Positions 1-8,956 are shown, numbered from the stretch's first letter. The stretch is 64,000 nt of DNA from an uncultured Myxococcales bacterium (GCA_937872925.1 CALMUT010000086.1:20920-84919); one strand, 5' to 3'. The notes: generated by a model from the sequence alone, not told the origin. Numbers and translations are program-made.

Positions 1-754
1 GAGCAACGGTGATGGAGTCGCCCGTATGCACCCCCATCGGGTCGATGTTCTCGATGGTGCAAACGACGATGAAGTTGTCGTTCTTGTCGCGGATGACCTC
101 AAGCTCGTATTCTTTCCACCCCAATAGGCTCTCTTCGATCAGCACTTGGTGGGTGGGGGACTGGGCCAGCGCCCAGTCGATTCGAGAGGCCAACTCTTGC
201 TGATTCTGTACGATGCCGCCCCCAGAACCGCCCAGAGTGAAGCTGGGGCGCAAGATCAGCGGGAAGCCAGCTTTGTCCGCGAAGGCCTGGGCCTCAGCGA
301 CGCTGCCCACATGCGCGGACAGCGGCGAGGACAAGCCGACGCGGTCCATGGCTTCCTTGAAGAGCTGTCGGTCCTCGGCTTTGCGAATGGCGTCGATGCT
401 GGCGCCGATCAACTCCACACCATGTTGGCTGAGCACGCCCTGCTCGTGCAGGCCAATCGCCAAGTTCAGCGCAGTTTGCCCGCCGAGGGTGGGCAAGATG
501 GCATCCGGCCGCTCGCGCTCGATGATGGCGCTGAGATTCGCTATGTCCAACGGCTCGATGTAAGTGCGACGTACCAACTCCGGGTCCGTCATGATCGTGG
601 CGGGATTCGAGTTGACGAGCACCACGTCGTAGCCCAGTTCCACCAACGCTTTGGCGCCCTGGGTCCCGGAGTAGTCAAACTCACACGCTTGACCAATGAC
701 GATGGGGCCCGAGCCAACGAGCAGGATCTTGCTGATGTCTTCGCGGCGGGGCAT
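1..754 (-). CDS. carB: Carbamoyl-phosphate synthase large subunit, N-terminal part (cut by window edge)
   Basis: The complement reads an open frame from an ATG at 754 to the left window edge, giving the first 251 residues of CarB. The large subunit makes carbamoyl phosphate from bicarbonate, ATP and glutamine-derived ammonia, feeding arginine and pyrimidine synthesis in the cytoplasm. Visible family features are the opening [18 protein letters not shown], the segment [25 protein letters not shown], and the start of the first ATP-grasp domain with [12 protein letters not shown] near residue 175 followed by [14 protein letters not shown]. About three quarters of the usual ~1070-residue protein lies outside the window. 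No carA is visible upstream (bases 755-883 are non-coding), so the small subunit must be elsewhere. Confidence 0.96.
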   Translation of the reverse strand, partial: MPRREDISKILLVGSGPIVIGQACEFDYSGTQGAKALVELGYDVVLVNSNPATIMTDPELVRRTYIEPLDIANLSAIIERERPDAILPTLGGQTALNLAIGLHEQGVLSQHGVELIGASIDAIRKAEDRQLFKEAMDRVGLSSPLSAHVGSVAEAQAFADKAGFPLILRPSFTLGGSGGGIVQNQQELASRIDWALAQSPTHQVLIEESLLGWKEYELEVIRDKNDNFIVVCTIENIDPMGVHTGDSITVA

Positions 755-883
755 GAGCCCCGCGACTAGACCAGCTGGAGGCGGCCAGCAACGCCCGGGA
801 GATCTCCCTGGGGCAACCCGCCGAAAACGCAAATATGCGCCTCAAGACTGGAGACAAAACCGGCGCCGCGGTATGAATAGGGA

Positions 884-1666
884 ATGTCGGGGATGGCAAG
901 ATCGACGCTTTGGGCCCTCGCTGTGCTGCTGTGCATGCTCGGTGTGGCTAGCGCGCAGACCGCGGACGAGCGCGCCAAACAACACTTTGAATCCGGCGTG
1001 GCCTATTTGCAGGAGAGCGACTACGACAGCGCCCTGCGTGCCTTCGAAAAAGCTTACGAGCTTTCCGGCCGACCCGAGGTGCTGCTGAATATCGCAACCG
1101 TGCACGAGCGCACGGGTGCCCTCGCATCGGCGATCGCTGCTCTGGAAAAGTACCTCCAGACCAAGCCGAGCGGCGAGCACTCGGAAACCGTCGCCGCGCG
1201 CGTCGAAAACCTGAAGCGGCGGCTCGCCGAAAAACCAAAAGAAGAGCCGGCGCCCCAGGTTGTGCCGCCGCCCCCACCCCCCGTGACGGAGTCGAAGCCA
1301 CAGCCCGCGCCGGCGCCTGCGCCCCGGGACGAAGTGTCGCCAAATCGCGTTCCCGCCTACGTGGCGTTAGGCATTGGTGCGGTTGCCGCGGGCGGGGCCG
1401 TCCTGACGGGCGTGCTCGCGAAAGGCGAACACGACGACGCGAAGGGCAACTGCTCCCCAAGCTGCAGCGACGATGATCTCTCCAGCGGGCGGGCGCTGGC
1501 GCTCACGAGCACCATCCTGACGGGCGTTGCCATCGTAGGAGCGGGCGTCGGCGCCGTGCTCTGGTTCGGAACCGACGATTCTTCACAGCGAGCCATGCGC
1601 ACGCGGCCCGGACGCTTTGGCCTGCGGCTGGCGCCCACTTCCGCCCACGCCCTTTGGCAGTTCTGA
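884..1666 (+). CDS. Exported TPR protein with proline-rich linker and C-terminal membrane segments
   Basis: Protein of 260 residues. An N-terminal signal peptide (about residues 1-24, ending ASA) is followed by two or more tetratricopeptide-like helices (about 27-105, with the pattern A.+HFE.G..YL...+Y..AL..FEKAYELS). Next comes a Pro/Ala/Lys-rich linker (about 115-150), then two hydrophobic stretches (about 158-180 and 205-227) separated by a short loop with two cysteines. This signal-TPR-Pro-rich-TM arrangement is common among uncharacterised myxobacterial envelope proteins; TPRs usually mediate protein contacts. An ATG at 893 is an alternative start. The gene sits 3 bases before the next lipoprotein gene, so the two are probably co-transcribed. 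The specific function is unknown. Confidence 0.8.
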   Translation: MSGMARSTLWALAVLLCMLGVASAQTADERAKQHFESGVAYLQESDYDSALRAFEKAYELSGRPEVLLNIATVHERTGALASAIAALEKYLQTKPSGEHSETVAARVENLKRRLAEKPKEEPAPQVVPPPPPPVTESKPQPAPAPAPRDEVSPNRVPAYVALGIGAVAAGGAVLTGVLAKGEHDDAKGNCSPSCSDDDLSSGRALALTSTILTGVAIVGAGVGAVLWFGTDDSSQRAMRTRPGRFGLRLAPTSAHALWQF

Positions 1667-1669
1667 GCC

Positions 1670-3052
1670 ATGCGCCTCTTCGCCGGGACGGCCTCCGCGC
1701 TTCTAGCTCTTGCGGCGGCCTCTTGTGCGCTGATCCTGGACTTTGACGACCTGACCCAAGGAGACGGCGCCGAGGCCGGCATACCGTGCACCACGGATCT
1801 GGCCTGCGACGACGGCATTCCGTGCACGGAGGACCGCTGTGTTGCTGGTTCGTGCAATTCGGAGCCCCGCGCCCTCGTCCGCATCGGTGATCGAAAAACC
1901 ATCACAGGAGAAATTGGACGAGCGTTTCGCCTGTCCATGGCGGCAACCGGCAAGCGCTTCTATCTCTCCGTCTTCTACGAGACGCCCGCCACCAGCACGC
2001 GCGAAGTGAGCCTGCACTACTGGGACGTTGAAGGCGACGAGTACCGTGAAATCCCCGCACTGTCGCAGCTGAACGCAGGCCCGGTCTTGAGCAAGCCGGC
2101 TAGCCGCGCCGCGCTCGTGGCTACGAGCACTTTGCCGCCGGCCATCCACGCCTACCTGGCGTCTGGGGATCCACCCGCGGTATTCCACCTGGAGCTGGAC
2201 GGAGACCTCAACCTCGACGAGTTCCGCTCGCGCGCGGCCGAACAGACCCCGAGCTTCGACGCCAGCATCGAAACCCGAGGCCCCGTCGCGTGGCAGACCG
2301 GGGGCGGCAAGGTCTGGGGCGGTTGGCTCACCACGGCCGGCACCATTCTACTGCATAGCGGCACGGCCCCCTTGCCCCCAGCGCCCAGCCCGGACTTTGC
2401 GCCCTCGCCACCACCTGCTTTGATCGCGCCCCTTGCGGGCGAGGCCGAGCCCGGCGTGCTGTGGCACTCCTCGGCAGGCTTGTTTGCCCAGTTGCGAAAC
2501 GGGTCCCAGCCCTTGTCGCTGGTCCAGTGCGACACCAGCGGCACCGCGCTGAGTCTCAGCAGCACCTACCTGGAATTCGGCAACGCCTTTTTGGCGGTGT
2601 GGACCCGGGAGCAAAACCCATCGGGGCCGACGGTGCTCGAATCCGCGCTGGTGCAATGCGTAGACACGGGCTTCTGTCAGCAGTCCGCCCCCACCTGCGA
2701 CGGGCCGAACGCTCCGACGCGCGTTGGCAGCCGCAACGGCGCGCTGGCGTTTTACCAACGCAAGTCCAAACCCGATTCCGGCTATCAATTCGCTGCGCTG
2801 CCAGCCGTAGAGGGCCAAGAGGCATCGCTTTCGCTGCGACTGCGCGAAGTGACCGTCGGTCAAGAGGCCTCGTCCAAGGAGCTCGAGCTGCGCGAGATCG
2901 CCCGCACCCCGCTCGGGGCGCTGGCGAACGGACCGAATTGGCCGGAGGTCGCGGTCGCGACGGAAGACATCGTGTCCGTCGCGTGGATCGAACCAGCGAA
3001 CGCCCGTGAGGTCGTGCACTGGGAGCGCTACCGGGTCTGCTACCCAGACTGA
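1670..3052 (+). CDS. Hypothetical lipoprotein with short Cys-rich motif
   Basis: Protein of 460 residues. The first 19 residues form a lipoprotein signal ending in a lipobox (AAASC), so the mature protein is predicted to start at that Cys and sit in the envelope. A short Cys-rich segment follows (about residues 38-62: C-T-T-D-L-A-C-D-D-G-I-P-C-T-E-D-R-C), a motif often found at the start of myxobacterial surface lipoproteins. The rest has many short hydrophobic strands, as in a beta-propeller or beta-sandwich, with a Pro-rich interruption near residues 225-245, but I recognise no named domain. It starts 3 bases after the TPR gene and its 3' end overlaps the convergent gene at 3040-3405 by 13 bases. 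Confidence 0.75.
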   Translation: MRLFAGTASALLALAAASCALILDFDDLTQGDGAEAGIPCTTDLACDDGIPCTEDRCVAGSCNSEPRALVRIGDRKTITGEIGRAFRLSMAATGKRFYLSVFYETPATSTREVSLHYWDVEGDEYREIPALSQLNAGPVLSKPASRAALVATSTLPPAIHAYLASGDPPAVFHLELDGDLNLDEFRSRAAEQTPSFDASIETRGPVAWQTGGGKVWGGWLTTAGTILLHSGTAPLPPAPSPDFAPSPPPALIAPLAGEAEPGVLWHSSAGLFAQLRNGSQPLSLVQCDTSGTALSLSSTYLEFGNAFLAVWTREQNPSGPTVLESALVQCVDTGFCQQSAPTCDGPNAPTRVGSRNGALAFYQRKSKPDSGYQFAALPAVEGQEASLSLRLREVTVGQEASSKELELREIARTPLGALANGPNWPEVAVATEDIVSVAWIEPANAREVVHWERYRVCYPD

Positions 3053-3405
3053 CGCTGCACGAGTCGCTCACTAGCGCCGACCACTCCGGCCCAAGTTCCG
3101 AACTGCGCCCGGGGCAGCTCTTTCTTGACGCGCGCGACGTCTTTGTCGGGCACATCCAGGAACAGAAACGGAACCACTCGCCAGCGGGACAAGGACGAAA
3201 GCCAACTTGCCGTGGCGCGCCCATGGGAGGGCGCCGCCAGTCCGTCGACGATCACGAGCTGGGGACGCGGCCCATCCAGTTCCGACTTGCAGTCGGGAAA
3301 GCGCGGCTCAACCACCGTGAGCACGTGGCCCGCGTTCCGCAGCGCTGCGACCTCGCTGGCGCGCTGACTTTCACCCCCCATGAGCAGCATGACGATGCTC
3401 GCCAT
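3040..3405 (-). CDS. Small receiver-like (CheY-fold) protein, probably degenerate
   Basis: I chose the ATG at 3405 (121 residues), because upstream in-frame sequence has poor coding character and would run into the oppositely oriented gene at 3481. The pattern of alternating hydrophobic strands and helices (SIVMLLMG, VLTVVEP, LVIVDGL, VPFLFLDVP) resembles a response-regulator receiver domain, with an Asp at the end of the third strand (VIVD) in the position of the phospho-acceptor. The conserved Lys expected after strand five and the acidic pair after strand one are not obvious, so this may be a pseudo-receiver. No output domain is present. The fold assignment is an inference from pattern only. 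Confidence 0.55.
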   Translation of the reverse strand: MASIVMLLMGGESQRASEVAALRNAGHVLTVVEPRFPDCKSELDGPRPQLVIVDGLAAPSHGRATASWLSSLSRWRVVPFLFLDVPDKDVARVKKELPRAQFGTWAGVVGASERLVQRQSG

Positions 3406-3480
3406 CCACCAACAGTAGCGCCTCGGGTGCTCGGACGCGAGCCTCTCGATTCTGCTCGATTGCTGCACTAGACTGGACGC

Positions 3481-4176
3481 GTGCCACCGCCCGCGCCGGC
3501 AATGAAGCTTGCTGAGTTCGATGTCCATGCCCTGCAGCGTGATCTGCAGGTCGCCCGCAGCATCCCCAGCGCGCGGCAAGCCGGGCCGTATCACAACGGC
3601 GGCTGGAAGGGTGTCAGCTTGCGGTCGTCGTCCGGCGACGCAGCCACCGCCTTGGCTGGCGCTCCGCCCTTCGTCCCCTACCGCGACACGCCACTTTTGG
3701 CGCGCACTCCGTACTTTCGCCAGTTGCTCCGATGTCTGGCGCTGCCTATGAAAGGCGTGCGCCTGCTTTCTCTCGATCCTGGCGGCAAGATCGAGGCACA
3801 TCGGAATCCTGACCTGTCCTTGGGATCACCCATGGCGCGCTTGCACGTCGTGGTGGATACCAACCCGCACGTGTTTGTCGTATTCGATGGGCAGCGGCAA
3901 CACTGGCGCGCTGGCGAACTCTGGTACGGCGACTTTGCGCGTCCCCACTGGGTGGTCAACGCGGGTGACACCACGCGCGTGCACATGGTGCTGGACGTCT
4001 ACGTGACGCGGCGTTTGCTTTCGATGTTCCCAAGCAGTTACTTGAGGACGTTGCGGAAGTCGGGGCGGCGCCCCGGCGGCAGCCTGATGCGCCGATTGCT
4101 GCTATCGGCCAATTTCGGCAACCACACCTATCCAGCCACTGAGCATGGGTCGGCCCCCCCCGAAACTCGCCCCTAG
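3481..4176 (+). CDS. Aspartyl/asparaginyl beta-hydroxylase family dioxygenase
   Basis: Protein of 231 residues from a GTG at 3481; an ATG at 3502 (MKLAEFDVHALQ) is equally plausible. The central part matches the Asp_Arg_Hydrox cupin fold: an LDPGGKIEAHRNPDLS segment with the first iron-binding His, RLHVVVDTNP, a GELWYGDF turn, and RPHWVVNAGDTTRVHM with the second iron-binding His and the 2-oxoglutarate-binding Arg. Family members are 2-oxoglutarate/Fe(II) oxygenases that hydroxylate Asp or Asn residues in proteins or peptides. A basic, Arg-rich tail follows the domain. The gene stands alone, divergent from the receiver-like gene, with the ribosomal protein leader downstream. The substrate is unknown. 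Confidence 0.82.
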   Translation: MPPPAPAMKLAEFDVHALQRDLQVARSIPSARQAGPYHNGGWKGVSLRSSSGDAATALAGAPPFVPYRDTPLLARTPYFRQLLRCLALPMKGVRLLSLDPGGKIEAHRNPDLSLGSPMARLHVVVDTNPHVFVVFDGQRQHWRAGELWYGDFARPHWVVNAGDTTRVHMVLDVYVTRRLLSMFPSSYLRTLRKSGRRPGGSLMRRLLLSANFGNHTYPATEHGSAPPETRP

Positions 4177-4397
4177 CGGCCCAATACCCCAATAAACGGC
4201 GCTCTGCCGCCGAGTCTCGCCAGGCCTGGCTGGAGCCTCGGCTCCGGCCGTCCCTGGCACTTCTTGACGAAGGGGCGCCCTTCTGCCAGAAACTCCGCCC
4301 CCCGGCCTTTGCTCGGCCCCGCCGGTCCTTTGGACCGAGACGGGTGCTGCCGGAACTTCGGAAGGCTCATCCTTCCACCTTCGAAACGGAGCCCCCA
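4177..4397 (+). promoter_or_regulatory. 5' leader of rpmI-rplT with inverted repeats
   Basis: These 221 bases hold no convincing ORF. They contain several short inverted repeats, for example GGTCC-TTT-GGACC near 4324-4336 and the GGAAG/CTTCC arms near 4359-4378, close to the rpmI start. In bacteria with known regulation, the rpmI-rplT leader is structured and bound by L20 for autogenous repression. The structure here suggests something similar, but the element was not matched to a known L20 leader. The usual upstream gene infC is absent, so the promoter must lie in or near this segment. Confidence 0.35.
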
Positions 4398-4595
4398 ATG
4401 CCCAAAATGAAAACAAACCGCGCCGCTGCCAAGCGCTTCAAAGTGACTGGCACCGGACGCGTCCGCCGCCCCAAGGCCGGTGGCCAACATTGCATGAACG
4501 GCAAGTCGCGCAAGCGTCGCCGCCGTCTGCGTGACAACGACATGGTCGCCCCCGCGATGGAACATCGCGTGAAGATCATGCTTCCCTACGGTTGA
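4398..4595 (+). CDS. rpmI: 50S ribosomal protein L35
   Basis: Protein of 65 residues starting at the ATG at 4398 (MPKMKTNRAAAKRFKVTGTG), which gives the normal L35 length; the frame is open further upstream but that sequence is leader. The Lys/Arg-rich composition and the K-S-R-K-R-R-R-R-L segment are characteristic of L35, a small 23S rRNA-binding protein of the large subunit. It lies 15 bases before rplT in the conserved rpmI-rplT order. The translation initiation factor gene infC, normally just upstream, is not present. Confidence 0.97.
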   Translation: MPKMKTNRAAAKRFKVTGTGRVRRPKAGGQHCMNGKSRKRRRRLRDNDMVAPAMEHRVKIMLPYG

Positions 4596-4610
4596 GATCG
4601 GAGAAGCACG

Positions 4611-4964
4611 ATGTCTCGCGTCAAACGTGGAAAAGTGACTCATGCGCGCCACAAGCGCGTTCTCAAGCAAACGGAAGGCTTCTGGGGCGGTCGGAAGAAC
4701 CGCTACCGCCAAGCCATCCGGGTTCTCTGGAAGAGCTGGCAGTACGCCTACATCGGCCGCAAGCTGAAGAAGCGTGACTTCCGCCGGCTTTGGATCACCC
4801 GCATCAACGCCGCATGCCGCATGAACGGCACGACCTATTCACGCCTCATGGGGGCGCTGAAGAAGAGTGGCGTCGAACTGGACCGCAAGGTCCTGGCGGA
4901 CATGGCTGTCAATGACATGGCGGCTTTCAAAGAGCTCACCGCTCTAGCCCAAGCAGCCAAGTAG
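4611..4964 (+). CDS. rplT: 50S ribosomal protein L20
   Basis: Protein of 117 residues, the normal length for L20, with the diagnostic start MSRVKRGKVTHARHKRVLKQ, the basic central region RKNRYRQAIRVLWKSWQYAYIGRK and the typical C-terminal globular part (LWITRINAACRMNGTTYSRLMGAL). L20 binds 23S rRNA early in 50S assembly and in several bacteria represses its own operon by binding the leader RNA. It is followed at once by a strong intrinsic terminator, so transcription into pheS is likely attenuated. Confidence 0.98.
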   Translation: MSRVKRGKVTHARHKRVLKQTEGFWGGRKNRYRQAIRVLWKSWQYAYIGRKLKKRDFRRLWITRINAACRMNGTTYSRLMGALKKSGVELDRKVLADMAVNDMAAFKELTALAQAAK

Positions 4965-4985
4965 TCGCTGCAGGGAAAAAGAACG

Positions 4986-5020
4986 AGGCTCGGCGTAACA
5001 ACCGAGCCTTTTTTCTTTTT
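4986..5020 (+). terminator. Rho-independent terminator after rplT
   Basis: An 8-bp perfect stem (AGGCTCGG at 4986-4993 paired with CCGAGCCT at 5002-5009) with an 8-base loop is followed directly by a T-rich run to 5020. It lies 22 bases after the rplT stop codon and separates the ribosomal protein genes from pheS. Confidence 0.92.
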
Positions 5021-5090
5021 GTGTGTATCACCCCGGCTGAGAACGACGCGGCCATTTTCAAGGCTGGCAGCGCGCGCTAGGCTGCATCGC

Positions 5091-6167
5091 GTGACTGACG
5101 CAGCTACCGAAATCGAAACTGGCCTGGTCGCATTCGGTGAGCGCTTCCGCGAGAGCTTTGCGGGCTGTGCGGACGAGCCCGCCCTGCGCCAGGCAAAGGC
5201 CGAAGTCCTCGGCAAGAAGGGCGAACTCACAGCGCTGCTCAAACGCATGGGCGAGGTTTCACCGGACAAGCGCAAAGCGATCGGTGAACTGGTCAATCGC
5301 ACCAAGTCCGCAGTCGAAGACGCGTTCGAGCGCCAGCTCGCGGCGCTGCTGGCCGCGAAGCGCAAAGCGGATCTGGAAGCTCCCCCCTACGATCTGAGCC
5401 TACCGGGCCGGCTGCCTGCGGCACGCGGGCACACGCACCCGCTGACTCGGGTGAAAGACGAGATCTTGGACATCTTTCGGTCCTTGGGCTTCGAAGTCGC
5501 TTGGGGCCCCGAGGTCGAACTCGAGACCAACAACTTCGAGAAGCTCGCTTTTCCACCGGACCACCCCGCCACGGACATGCAAGATACCTTCTGGGTGAAT
5601 GTGGACGGGGGCGTCGACAACGCACGGGTGCTGCTACGCACCCACACCAGCAACGTACAAGTGCGTGAGATGAGCACACGCAAGCCGCCCATGGCCATCG
5701 TGAGCGGCGGTCCGGTATATCGCCGTGACGACGACGTCACGCACTCGCCCATGTTCCACCAGATTGAGGGATTCCTCGTCAACGAGCGGGTCAGCTTTGC
5801 AGAGCTCAAGGGCGTGCTCACTGCCTTCGCGGAACGGCTCTACGGCCCCAGCACCCCAGTGCGCTTTCGGCCCAGCTACTTTCCATTCGTCGAGCCAGGC
5901 GCAGAAATGGACGTTGGGTGCGTGTTCTGCGACCCCGATGACGGCTCCCGAGCTGGTTGTCGAGTGTGCAAGGGCACCGGCTGGTTGGAAATCTTGGGCT
6001 GCGGCATGGTGCACCCGGAAGTCTTTGAGCACTGCGGCATCGACCCCGAGCGCTACACGGGCTTTGCCTTCGGACTTGGCGTCGAGCGCGTGGCCATGCT
6101 GCGCTACCAAATCCCGGATATTCGACTTTTCTTCGAGAACGACCCGCGCTTCTTGGCGCAGTTCTGA
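5091..6167 (+). CDS. pheS: Phenylalanyl-tRNA synthetase alpha subunit
   Basis: The start is taken as GTG at 5091 (358 residues); an upstream in-frame start at 5019 overlaps the terminator T-run and adds unalignable residues. PheS carries the catalytic site of the alpha2-beta2 enzyme that charges tRNA-Phe. Seen in order: an N-terminal coiled coil (about 10-85), motif 2-like RTHTSNVQVREM, the YRRDDDVTHSPMFHQIEGF segment, FRPSYFPFVEPGAEMDV, and motif 3 GFAFGLGVERVAMLRY near the end. An insertion with paired cysteines (CVFC...CRVC, about residues 282-297) could bind a metal and occurs in some bacterial PheS proteins. pheT, normally directly downstream, is absent: the next gene is convergent. Confidence 0.97.
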   Translation: MTDAATEIETGLVAFGERFRESFAGCADEPALRQAKAEVLGKKGELTALLKRMGEVSPDKRKAIGELVNRTKSAVEDAFERQLAALLAAKRKADLEAPPYDLSLPGRLPAARGHTHPLTRVKDEILDIFRSLGFEVAWGPEVELETNNFEKLAFPPDHPATDMQDTFWVNVDGGVDNARVLLRTHTSNVQVREMSTRKPPMAIVSGGPVYRRDDDVTHSPMFHQIEGFLVNERVSFAELKGVLTAFAERLYGPSTPVRFRPSYFPFVEPGAEMDVGCVFCDPDDGSRAGCRVCKGTGWLEILGCGMVHPEVFEHCGIDPERYTGFAFGLGVERVAMLRYQIPDIRLFFENDPRFLAQF

Positions 6168-6216
6168 GGCTCGCTGCGCGGCCGCCGAAGGCGCCCATTC
6201 GAACGAAGCGCCGCGC

Positions 6217-6990
6217 TTAGATCTCGAAAATCTTGAGACCGTTCGCTCGCAGCGGCGCCAGCGCGCTGGTGTCCTGCACCGCGGAATCCTGAATGTAGAG
6301 GAACTTCAGGTTCTTGAGACCCTTGAGAGGACTGACATCTTTGACCCGAGTGCGCTGCAAGCTCAAGCGCTCGAGCTTCTCGAGTTTGGCAAGGGCCGTC
6401 ACGTCGCTCACAGGGGTATCATCCAGGGCCAGCTCGGTGAGATTCGTGAGGTTCGCCAGCGGACTCACATCGCGCACTTGGGTGCGTCCAAGGTCGAGGC
6501 GATCGAGCTTAGTGAGTTCTGCCAGGGGCTTCAGATCGCTCACCTTGTTGATGGACGCTCGCAGCGTCTCGAGTTTCTTCAGGTCGGCCAAGAGGGAGAG
6601 ATCTTCCACATCGCCGGGGCCCAGGAACAGCTCCTTCAAATTCTTGGTGTGAGGGAAGATACAGGGGTCGAGTTGGTGGGTCTCACTCTGCGAGAGATTG
6701 AGCGAGGTGAGCCTGCCAAGGTCCGTCGCGCTGATGTCCCCGTCAGGCTTCTGTAATTTGAGACGCAGGGCAGCCTCGACTTTTTCGTCATCAAAGCTGA
6801 GCGTCTTGCCGCAGTCGTCCTTGGTCTTGAGCTTGCGCGCGGGTTTCTTTTCAACCTTGGGCAGCGGTGCTTCCGTCACGGCGGGTGCGGGCGCCGCGGA
6901 GGTCGCGGGACTGGGTGCAGTTTTCGTCTCCTCCTCGCAACCGAGGGAAACGAGGGGAACCACTAGCAAATACGGAAGTCGGCGCAGCAT
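6217..6990 (-). CDS. Leucine-rich-repeat lipoprotein
   Basis: I chose the ATG at 6990 (MLRRLPYLLVVPLVSLGC), because it gives a clean lipoprotein signal with lipobox SLGC; in-frame sequence further upstream has no signal. The 257-residue product has an Ala/Pro/Lys-rich linker after the Cys and then about seven 22-residue leucine-rich repeats of the internalin/bacterial type (L..L..L..L.LG.T.V.DVSPLA.L). LRR solenoids bind protein or other ligands; the ligand is unknown. The gene begins 52 bases after the end of the ABC transporter gene on the same strand and may be co-transcribed with it. Confidence 0.85.
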   Translation of the reverse strand: MLRRLPYLLVVPLVSLGCEEETKTAPSPATSAAPAPAVTEAPLPKVEKKPARKLKTKDDCGKTLSFDDEKVEAALRLKLQKPDGDISATDLGRLTSLNLSQSETHQLDPCIFPHTKNLKELFLGPGDVEDLSLLADLKKLETLRASINKVSDLKPLAELTKLDRLDLGRTQVRDVSPLANLTNLTELALDDTPVSDVTALAKLEKLERLSLQRTRVKDVSPLKGLKNLKFLYIQDSAVQDTSALAPLRANGLKIFEI

Positions 6991-7042
6991 GTCCCCAAGG
7001 GTACACAGCCGCGACGGCAACATCCACTTCAGCGTGGATGGT

Positions 7043-8749
7043 CTACTCTGCGGCAACGCGCTGCGACTCGTCGGCGCTGGCATCGACAGAGCTCAAAGTC
7101 ACGACACGCTCGCACAACTCGAGGGTCTGCGACCGGTGGGACACGATCAGTACGGCATGGTCCTCGCTCAAGGATCGCAAAGCGCTGTGCACGAGGCGCT
7201 CGCTATCCGAGTCGAGTCCTTCGGTGGGTTCGTCTAGAAGCAGAATGCCGTGCCCACTCGCCACGGCCCTCGCAAGGGAAACGAGTCGCCGCTCACCCCC
7301 TGACAGCGGACGCCCGCCGGGCCCAACGATCTCCTGACCGAGCGCCGCAAGATGCTGCGCGCCGACCCGCGCAAGCACAGCGTCGACATCGATTGCCGAT
7401 TGTTCGCGAAGGGCGAAAACAGCAACGTTGTCTCGAATGGTCCCGGTCACCAGCGGCGCGTCTTGCGGTACCCAGGCAAGCGGACGCTCCCTAGGACCGA
7501 CCCCCGCCGCGTGGCAGTCCGTTCCATCCAACAGCAGCTGCCCAACCGACGCCTCAAGCCCAAGAATGCAGCGAAGCAGCGTGGTCTTCCCGCTGCCCGT
7601 TGGGCCCGCGAGTCCCAGGATCTGTCCCTGCTCAACCCGCACGGACACCCGCGGACCACCACGCGCCGCGCCAAACTCCTGCAACACAAGCGACGTCGGT
7701 CGGAACTCGCGCGCTGGCGCAGACCGCGGGGTTGGACTTCGATGGGCAAGCCGATCCAACTCCGCAAGTGCGACGCCGCCGCGCGCACAGTGGCTGCGGG
7801 CGTCCGCGAGATCGCGAAGCGGGCGATAAGCCATGAAAAACACGGCGGCGAACGCGACGACGGTGCCGTCCGTGACAAACGCGCCACTGTGTCCGACCAG
7901 CACGATCAAAAGCACGAGTCCCAGGGCACCCAGCACTTCGTTGCCGCCGGAGAGGCCAGCGCGTAGGGATTCAGCCCGCGCTTCCATCTTCATCGCTTTC
8001 GTTCCGGCCAGTCGCAACATCTGCAGCACGCGTGATCCCGCGCCGTAGCTCCGGAGTAGGTCCAGGTGCGACACCAACTCATCGACGCCCGCATGCACCT
8101 CCAGCGCGCTTCGCTGCGCGGACTGGTGCGCACGCCGCAGATGACGCCTCGCGTAAGAAAGAGTTGCGGCAAAGACCAGGAGTGCCGCCATGCCCCCCAC
8201 TGCGAGGGAGGCTGACACGAAGATCAGGGCTAGAGCTAACGGCACGAGTTGCGCCAGGGCGCGCACCTCGGCGAGCAATCCGTTTTCAACCGAATTTTCA
8301 AATGTCCGCACACAGACAGCGAGGCGCGCCCCGGTGCCTTGGGGGGTGCCCGTGGCTCCGGCGGCGAGCAGGCGCTCGGCGCTCGCCTCCCGCAAGCCCT
8401 GCCCGCTCCCTCGAGCAGCGTAAACCTGCGAATACGCTAAGGAAACACCAGAGACAGCCTTGACGACTGCGGCGCCGAGCCCCACGAAGAGAATAGTCGT
8501 GAGCCACGCGGGTTGCGCGGGCTGCACGAGCGCTTTCCCCAAAAACCCCGCGCAAAGCGCAACTGCGCCGTGTGCGGCACCGTAGATCACCGCAGACGCC
8601 CCAATCGTCAGGCCGACAACGCCCCGATGGGGCAAATATCGCCACAAACGTCGCGCCAAATCCCAGGAGCCACGGATCTCTGGGAGCCTATCAGCCGTAG
8701 ATAGGGGATCCGCTTGAATTTTCGACGCTGCCATGAACCCGAATGACAT
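7043..8749 (-). CDS. ABC exporter half-transporter (permease fused to ATPase)
   Basis: Protein of 568 residues from ATG 8749 (ATG 8734 also possible). The N-terminal ~330 residues contain five or six membrane segments of the type-1 exporter fold; the C-terminal part is the nucleotide-binding domain with Walker A GPTGSGKTT near residue 382, signature LSGGE near 482, Walker B ILLLDEP near 501 and the switch His in VSHRSQ near 536. The order resembles CydC/CydD and lipid or peptide exporters, but the substrate cannot be read from the sequence. Only one half is present, so it would work as a homodimer or with a partner elsewhere. The Gly-rich, Ala-rich permease part is somewhat shorter in loops than typical exporters. 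Confidence 0.88.
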   Translation of the reverse strand: MSFGFMAASKIQADPLSTADRLPEIRGSWDLARRLWRYLPHRGVVGLTIGASAVIYGAAHGAVALCAGFLGKALVQPAQPAWLTTILFVGLGAAVVKAVSGVSLAYSQVYAARGSGQGLREASAERLLAAGATGTPQGTGARLAVCVRTFENSVENGLLAEVRALAQLVPLALALIFVSASLAVGGMAALLVFAATLSYARRHLRRAHQSAQRSALEVHAGVDELVSHLDLLRSYGAGSRVLQMLRLAGTKAMKMEARAESLRAGLSGGNEVLGALGLVLLIVLVGHSGAFVTDGTVVAFAAVFFMAYRPLRDLADARSHCARGGVALAELDRLAHRSPTPRSAPAREFRPTSLVLQEFGAARGGPRVSVRVEQGQILGLAGPTGSGKTTLLRCILGLEASVGQLLLDGTDCHAAGVGPRERPLAWVPQDAPLVTGTIRDNVAVFALREQSAIDVDAVLARVGAQHLAALGQEIVGPGGRPLSGGERRLVSLARAVASGHGILLLDEPTEGLDSDSERLVHSALRSLSEDHAVLIVSHRSQTLELCERVVTLSSVDASADESQRVAAE

Positions 8750-8860
8750 CTACGACGAGCGCGTTGTCCCGAAAAGGCTTTCGGACCCGCGCCCGCCCCA
8801 ACCCAGCCTGGGCATGAAGCTTGCAGCCAAATTTACCTGGTTCCCCAACCACCCGCCCGC

Positions 8861-8956
8861 CCCCCAGGGGCCACACCCGCCCGCCGCCCCAGTCACCCCG
8901 ACGTCAAGGGAATGCATCCCCGCTGACGGCAGGTTGATCCCCCAGGGGTCACACGC
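8861..8956. repeat. Pair of 18-bp direct repeats in the ABC/sigma divergent intergenic region
   Basis: The 237-bp gap (8750-8986) between the divergent ABC transporter and sigma factor genes contains two near-identical copies of CCCCCAGGGGYCACAC (8861-8878 and 8939-8956, 16 of 18 bases matching), 78 bases apart. Each has an internal CCCC-A-GGGG dyad. Repeats in such a position often bind a regulator, but no protein can be assigned. No other feature is seen in this gap; a 76-codon frame through it is rejected as non-coding. Confidence 0.4.

Noticed and set aside
146..769. 207-codon plus-strand frame at the left edge
   Set aside because: It is antisense to a clear carB; its translation has no family similarity and the minus strand encodes CarB motifs.
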